Positions 59,622-64,000 of a stretch of 64,000 nt of DNA are shown piece by piece. Both the position numbers and the translations under genes were made by a program. Source of the DNA: Spirochaetota bacterium. Lineage in GTDB: Bacteria > Spirochaetota > Brachyspiria > Brachyspirales > JACRPF01. The notes beneath the pieces are model-generated. The model had not been told where the DNA came from. It worked only from the letters and a program-made list of their open reading frames with translations, and ran no database searches. Position 1 is the stretch's first letter. Each line of letters opens with the position of its first letter. The DNA lies in contig JBBTBY010000063.1 in the NCBI GenBank assembly GCA_038043445.1, positions 45,865 through 109,864 of the forward strand. Direction: 5' to 3'.

Positions 59622-62177
59622 TTACTCCCCCTTCGCCTCCACCGGCAAAGTCTCAGCGATCACCCCGCCATGCGAATGCGCCGCTGTGTGAATATCCTTT
59701 CCTTTCACGAAAAGAAATTTCGGCTTCATCATGATTATCACCGCCGGCATGACGGTAAGCGCCGCGATGATGCAGATGAATATCGACACGGCGATAAGGA
59801 AACCGAAGAATATCACCGGCTGGAAATTGCTGAATAAGAGCACGACGAAGCCGATGACCACCGAGAATCCGTTGAAGACTATGCCCTTGCCGATGGTAAG
59901 CATCGTCGCATGGTACGCCTTCTTCACATCGCCGTGCTTCTGTGTCATCTCACGCATGCGCCAGAGGAAATACGCGGTGTAATCCGTTCCCGCACCGATC
60001 ATGATGCTCGTGAGAATCGATGTCACGAAATCGAGCTTTATCCTGAATATCGACATAAGCCCGAACACGGAGAGGATCGCCACGATGAGCGGTATCGATG
60101 AGATGAATCCCGCCGTGAATGAACGGAATATCACCATGTAGCAGATGACGATGATCACAAGGCTCAATATGATGCTGTGTATCTGTCCTTCGATGAGGAG
60201 CGGGGTGAGCTCCTGGCCGTACATGACGGTCCCGCCGAACGAAATTTTTGCACCGGGCGGCGGGTTCTTTTTCGCGAAATCACGTATCGTGTCGATGACC
60301 GTCTGCACCTTCTTCGTATTGATCTCCGGCATCTGGAGCACTATCTGCGCATTGTTGTATTTATAATCGACAAGCGATGAAAGGTCCTTGCCGCCCCCCG
60401 CGCTGTCTAAAAGGAGGAGATATTGTGCGATGAGCCTTCCATTAGAAGGTACGCGGTCCTGCGACGGATCGTTCTGCATGACCTTGTTGAGATATGCCAC
60501 CTGATCGGCGAGAGAATAGGAATCGCCGACATACGCTTTTCCGGTGACGGGATCCTTGACCGATCGTGCGGTCGCCTGCAGACGTTCCATCCATTGCAGA
60601 ATCTGCGGTCCCTTGATAATGCCGTCATCGGGCGAGTCGAGCGCGACGGGGTTTTCCGATTCGATGAGGAGATTAAGCGTTGCCGCGCCCGAGAATTTTT
60701 TTCCGAGCATCTCGAATGTGTTGCGTACCCCAGCGCCTTTTTTATAGAACTCGACCATGTTGCTCTCGGCATCGATGCGCGGAATGAGGAAAGCGAACCC
60801 GATGAGGGAAAGCACGGACACTGCTATCACCGGTATGCGGAAGCGTATGATGAACGATGCGACAGCGCCGAGTATGCGGTCGGTCATCGTGCCGTGCTTC
60901 TGTTTTAAAAGATGCGAAGGGACTTTTAGCAGGCTCAATATCGCCGGGGTGAGGACGATGGTGAGTATGAACGACACGAGAATGCCGAAAGCGCTGAAGA
61001 ATCCGAGATAGGCGATGCTTGTCAAGGGATGCCCGAACATGGCGAGAAAACCGAATATCACGGTCGCTACCGAGAGGAATATCGGCGTCGCCATCTTGAT
61101 TATCCCCGAGCGCGCCACGGTCTTGCTGTCAGCAGTAGTATCGTGCTGTACATCCTCGTAATAATTGGCAATGAGCTGTGTCCCGTAATTATGCGCAATG
61201 GCGATGAACATGGGCGCTATTATCACGTACGGGATATAGAGCACTTCCTTCATCCATCCGATGAAGCCGTAAAGGCCGATAAGGCTCAGTATGACGACGG
61301 TGAACGGGAGGAGCATTCCTCGCTTGCTCCTGAAGCAGATGTAGAGGAACACGAGCATGATGAGTATGCCGATGATGATGAAGAACGCCATGTCGGCGAC
61401 CATTTTGCCGAACATATCGTGCCTGAGATAGGTGTAGCCGGACGGGGATATGGTGACCGTGCTGTCCTCATATTTCGCCTTGAGATTCTCCAGTGTCGGT
61501 CGGCCCGGGTCATTTTTGTCGCGTGCGCTTACTTCCGCATCCTCAATGCGAACAGCTACGGTTTTACCGTTCGTCATCACTGGTATGCGCTGCCGCACGG
61601 TGGCGATGATAAGCGTAACGGTGTCATCCTCGCTCACGAGCTTTTTCCCGAGGAGCGAATTGCCTTTCACGAGCGAACGGAGCGCGGCCATCTCAGCGCT
61701 CGTCCGCGGAATGTGCTCCATGAACGGGCGTGTTATCAGGGTATCGTCCTCGTTCACGACATCCTTCGCTTCCGATATCGATATGACAGAATCGATATAC
61801 CGCGCCTTCTTGAGATCGGTGCTAATCGCTTTGACCTTTTCGAGGATTGCGGGCGTCCACACCGTGCCCTGCTTCGGTTCTATGCTGAGGAAGACGGATT
61901 CAACCCCGCCGAATATCTTATCGATCTTCTTTGTCGTGATATCGCACGGCACCGTGCTCGGGAGGAGCGAGTTCATATCCGCGTCGATGGTGAGGTTCTT
62001 AAGGCCGATGCCGAGCACCCCAACGAACAGGAACGATAACACTATCGCTCTGATGGGATGACGCGTTGACGCAGTAGCGATGCGGGGGATGCCGACGAAG
62101 CGATAGACGAGATACACGGCGAGGAAGAATCCGAGCACGATGAGCAGGATGTGATTGCTAGCAATGAATTGTATCAT
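59622..62177 (-). CDS. RND/MMPL-family exporter
   Basis: The protein has 851 residues in two repeats, each with one span, a large outer loop and five more spans (about 240-450 and 650-835). GxxxDY-type residues for proton flow appear as GAGTDYTAYFLWR in the second half; the first half has APMFIAIAHNYGTQLIANYY. AAGGA precedes ATG 62177. Single-gene RND proteins of this group (HpnN/MMPL-like) work with periplasmic lipid-binding partners and move lipids or hydrophobic molecules to the outer membrane. Upstream, 48 bp away, is a beta-barrel gene and before it the tail of a LolA-like gene, so an outer-membrane lipid or lipoprotein transfer unit is likely. Confidence 0.9.
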   Translation of the reverse strand: MIQFIASNHILLIVLGFFLAVYLVYRFVGIPRIATASTRHPIRAIVLSFLFVGVLGIGLKNLTIDADMNSLLPSTVPCDITTKKIDKIFGGVESVFLSIEPKQGTVWTPAILEKVKAISTDLKKARYIDSVISISEAKDVVNEDDTLITRPFMEHIPRTSAEMAALRSLVKGNSLLGKKLVSEDDTVTLIIATVRQRIPVMTNGKTVAVRIEDAEVSARDKNDPGRPTLENLKAKYEDSTVTISPSGYTYLRHDMFGKMVADMAFFIIIGILIMLVFLYICFRSKRGMLLPFTVVILSLIGLYGFIGWMKEVLYIPYVIIAPMFIAIAHNYGTQLIANYYEDVQHDTTADSKTVARSGIIKMATPIFLSVATVIFGFLAMFGHPLTSIAYLGFFSAFGILVSFILTIVLTPAILSLLKVPSHLLKQKHGTMTDRILGAVASFIIRFRIPVIAVSVLSLIGFAFLIPRIDAESNMVEFYKKGAGVRNTFEMLGKKFSGAATLNLLIESENPVALDSPDDGIIKGPQILQWMERLQATARSVKDPVTGKAYVGDSYSLADQVAYLNKVMQNDPSQDRVPSNGRLIAQYLLLLDSAGGGKDLSSLVDYKYNNAQIVLQMPEINTKKVQTVIDTIRDFAKKNPPPGAKISFGGTVMYGQELTPLLIEGQIHSIILSLVIIVICYMVIFRSFTAGFISSIPLIVAILSVFGLMSIFRIKLDFVTSILTSIMIGAGTDYTAYFLWRMREMTQKHGDVKKAYHATMLTIGKGIVFNGFSVVIGFVVLLFSNFQPVIFFGFLIAVSIFICIIAALTVMPAVIIMMKPKFLFVKGKDIHTAAHSHGGVIAETLPVEAKGE

Positions 62178-62225
62178 GGTGTTCCTTGTTCTTTTTCAGT
62201 AGAGATATAGTTTGATCGTTCTGTT

Positions 62226-63926
62226 TCATTCTGACTGCCGTACGATATTCCATGCATACGTGAACCGGAGGTAGGCGCTTGAATCGTCGTAGAACATGCC
62301 GATGGGGTCATTGCGGTCTATCGCGAGCTTCGACGAGCCGGCGTCCTTCTTGAACGCGAAATAGATGTTCGCGCCGAGCGAGAGGCTCAATGCGTCATTG
62401 ATGTTCCATTTGATCTCAGGCATGATTATGCCGCGCCCATAGCGCGTCTTTTCCTTCGTGTCGTATATCATGGGGAAGAAATAGCTCGCCGCGATCGACG
62501 GTACAAGCGCGTCATTGAAGAGCGGCCAGTTCGCTTTGACGACGATGCCGTGCGTGAGGCCTTCGTACTGATTGCCGAACTTCTGCGTGAACGCGCGGTA
62601 GTAATAGTTTGCCATGTACGATGTGTTCGATGCTTGGAGCGGATCGGGGAGGCCGTTCGCGTAATCGGTATAGAAGCGGTCGTCATAGTTCTGCACGAAA
62701 CTCCCCGTATACTGTACATTGATATACCACAGATCGTCCGGGCCGTATGAGAGGTCGAATCCGATGGTCCAGTCAATGTATGGGTTCCGTATCCTCGAGC
62801 TCGTGTTCCCCGGATCTTCCGTGAGCGAATAACAGACTTCCGCCCACACGCCAGAGGGACCTATCGTCGTCTTCATGTCGGCCCCGAAGCGATGCGCACG
62901 CGCACGCATAAGGTCGATCGCGGAGATGCGGCATACATCCTTCGGTATGCTCGCCTTCAGTCCCGCTTTCGTCGCGGCACTGGCCGCCCCCGGTATCACC
63001 CCGCGCGCCACCGCATCGTCGACGGCGCTCTCAACCGCGGCATCGACCATGGCCTGGGTGAGCGCCGCGTACTGTTCGAGCGAAAGCGATGTCGTGTAGA
63101 ACTGATCGATGTCGTAGGCGTACATGAACGAGAAGTCCACGGGGCCGAAGAAGAAATTCGCACGCAGCGCGCCGACGGGGTTATTGAGATCAAATGCGAA
63201 CGCTTTATTCTCGATGTCGTTCGTCATTGCAGCTTCCTGCAGTGTCTGCTGCGAGGTCATCCCGACACTGCCGGTGCCCATATCGAAATTGGTGATGTAG
63301 AGTGAAAGCGATGTCGCCGTATACTTGTTGAACACAGATCGCGGTATCTTCTCTGCGATGGAATACGGGAGTATGCTCTCCTGCTTGAACGGAAGATACA
63401 CCGCGTCTATGGAGAGCCAGGGGGCGGGGTAAGCGGTGTACGATGCGGACAATGCCGGCACTTTCTTCAGATCGGTCGGCATGCGAAAGTCCATCGGATT
63501 GATAACCGCGGTCGGATTAAGACCGTCGGCCTTTCCCCATGCATAGGTCTGAAAGCCTAAGCCCAGGCGTGATCCGCGGGGATTCCATGCGATGAAATTG
63601 TCCTGTGCGCTCGCCGAAACGATGTTCGATATATTATCAAAGCCCTGAAGCACGAGATCCACGTTCCAATGCGAAACGAACTTGACCTCGGCGGCAGTGA
63701 CCTCCACGCCGAACTTGTTGAAAAGCTTGGGCGCGCGCAGATAATTCGACAGGGACGACTCATGCACGAGATCGGCGATCGGGACGAAGAAATACGCCGT
63801 CGACTTCTGGTATATTTTCATCTCATTCGCGGAGGAGGCATCATCCTTCTCCGATGTTGCTCCGTATGCGGTGAAGACGACGAGTATCCCCGCCATTACT
63901 ATCGTCAATAGCTGCTGTATGCGCAT
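62226..63926 (-). CDS. Predicted outer-membrane beta-barrel protein
   Basis: The protein has 566 residues. ATG 63926 gives a Sec signal (MRIQQLLTIVMAGILVVFTA, cut near residue 23); the longer frame overlaps the upstream gene. From about residue 70 on, alternating polar and aromatic residues (WNVDLVLQGF, LSIDAVYLPF, WYINVQYTGSF, PSIAASYFFPMIY) suggest 16 or more strands, and the last strand ends AYLRFTYAWNIVRQSE. It is not clearly a known porin; DUF1302-type partners of RND exporters are the nearest idea. A run of nine G on the coding strand lies 2 bp before the ATG. Confidence 0.72.
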   Translation of the reverse strand: MRIQQLLTIVMAGILVVFTAYGATSEKDDASSANEMKIYQKSTAYFFVPIADLVHESSLSNYLRAPKLFNKFGVEVTAAEVKFVSHWNVDLVLQGFDNISNIVSASAQDNFIAWNPRGSRLGLGFQTYAWGKADGLNPTAVINPMDFRMPTDLKKVPALSASYTAYPAPWLSIDAVYLPFKQESILPYSIAEKIPRSVFNKYTATSLSLYITNFDMGTGSVGMTSQQTLQEAAMTNDIENKAFAFDLNNPVGALRANFFFGPVDFSFMYAYDIDQFYTTSLSLEQYAALTQAMVDAAVESAVDDAVARGVIPGAASAATKAGLKASIPKDVCRISAIDLMRARAHRFGADMKTTIGPSGVWAEVCYSLTEDPGNTSSRIRNPYIDWTIGFDLSYGPDDLWYINVQYTGSFVQNYDDRFYTDYANGLPDPLQASNTSYMANYYYRAFTQKFGNQYEGLTHGIVVKANWPLFNDALVPSIAASYFFPMIYDTKEKTRYGRGIIMPEIKWNINDALSLSLGANIYFAFKKDAGSSKLAIDRNDPIGMFYDDSSAYLRFTYAWNIVRQSE

Positions 63927-63928
63927 GA

Positions 63929-63937
63929 CCCCCCCCC
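63929..63937 (-). repeat. Poly-G tract (G9 on the coding strand) at the ribosome-binding site
   Basis: Nine consecutive C on the + strand (63929-63937) read as G9 on the minus strand, between the LolA-like stop and ATG 63926. It covers the place of the ribosome-binding site. Runs of this length slip during replication, so the distance and strength of the site may vary between cells. Confidence 0.6.
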
Positions 63938-63939
63938 GC

Positions 63940-64000
63940 CTATTTCTCAAGGTTCTTGATGCTGAATATATCGGGACTGATGCCCGCATTAAGCTGCATC
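63940..64000 (-). CDS. C-terminal end of a LolA-like periplasmic protein (cut by window edge)
   Basis: Only the last 19-20 codons are in the window; the frame ends with MQLNAGISPDIFSIKNLEK and TAG 63942-63940. An ending of the form isPdiFsikNLek is, as I recall, typical of the outer-membrane lipoprotein-sorting (LolA-like, PF17131) proteins that stand next to RND/MMPL exporters. The gap to the beta-barrel gene is 13 bp, so the three genes form one operon. Identity rests on a short stretch and on context. Confidence 0.5.
   Translation of the reverse strand, partial: MQLNAGISPDIFSIKNLEK

Noticed and set aside
61029..62039. 336-codon open frame on the + strand
   Set aside because: It is antisense to the RND exporter gene and rich in His, Arg and Glu, as typical for a shadow frame in GC-rich DNA.

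Overview
The window reads as chromosomal DNA of a diderm (Gram-negative-type) bacterium. Evidence for an outer membrane is a predicted beta-barrel protein encoded with an RND/MMPL exporter and the tail of a LolA-like periplasmic protein at the right end, plus a lipoprotein, a Tat-exported sulfatase and an MsbA-like ABC transporter. The phylum cannot be fixed from sequence alone. Separate-subunit glycyl-tRNA synthetase (alpha chain), a fused chorismate mutase/prephenate dehydratase, a GerMN-domain protein, a YkgJ-type cysteine-cluster protein and sulfatase/hydrolase genes would fit a free-living spirochaete or a PVC/Lentisphaera-like lineage. No rRNA, tRNA, IS element or CRISPR array was recognised.

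Bases 1-38202 form one co-directional surface-glycan block with about 26 genes on the + strand, running past the left edge. It combines (i) soluble or DPM1-like family 2 glycosyltransferases, three of them fused to methyltransferase domains; (ii) many multi-spanning GT-C-type proteins, including two paralogue pairs; (iii) family 4/CgeB-type transferases, including a three-transferase fusion of 1130 residues; and (iv) nucleotide-sugar enzymes: GDP-mannose 4,6-dehydratase (gmd), GDP-L-fucose synthase (fcl), UDP-GlcNAc 2-epimerase (wecB), two DegT-family enzymes, two zinc-type sugar C-methyltransferases, a GNAT acetyltransferase and a degenerate Gmd paralogue. The mix points to deoxy-, amino- and branched-chain sugars made mainly on GDP. 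Some are probably moved onto polyprenyl phosphate and polymerised or attached outside the membrane by the GT-C proteins. No Wzx, Wzy, Wza or Wzm/Wzt gene is visible here. Two sub-blocks (10901-16587 and 32608-38202) have parallel gene content and look like diverged copies of one deoxysugar module.

Bases 38215-49138 carry housekeeping and mixed genes: glyQ, a very large secreted glycoside hydrolase, a minus-strand MFS transporter - orphan DNA methyltransferase - pheA operon, a GerMN protein, a CsgG-like lipoprotein and a YkgJ protein. Bases 49245-56528 are a small polysaccharide-degradation locus: GH43-like enzyme, two sulfatases, a beta-helix GH141-like enzyme and an AraC regulator. This suits a sulfated, possibly fucose-containing glycan. 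Bases 56645-59124 hold an MsbA-like ABC transporter back to back with a Phd/YefM-RelE toxin-antitoxin pair whose promoter is covered by palindromes. Bases 59180-59450 are a small hairpin-repeat cluster. The rest is the RND/beta-barrel/LolA-like operon on the minus strand.

Many promoters are readable by eye (TTGACA-like, 16-18 bp, TATACT-like). In several genes the -10 box lies only 5-8 bp before the start codon, which implies leaderless or nearly leaderless mRNAs. This also corrects several apparent TTG starts that are really -35 boxes. Coordinates of starts were chosen by ribosome-binding sites, promoters and signal peptides, and differ in places from the longest open frame.
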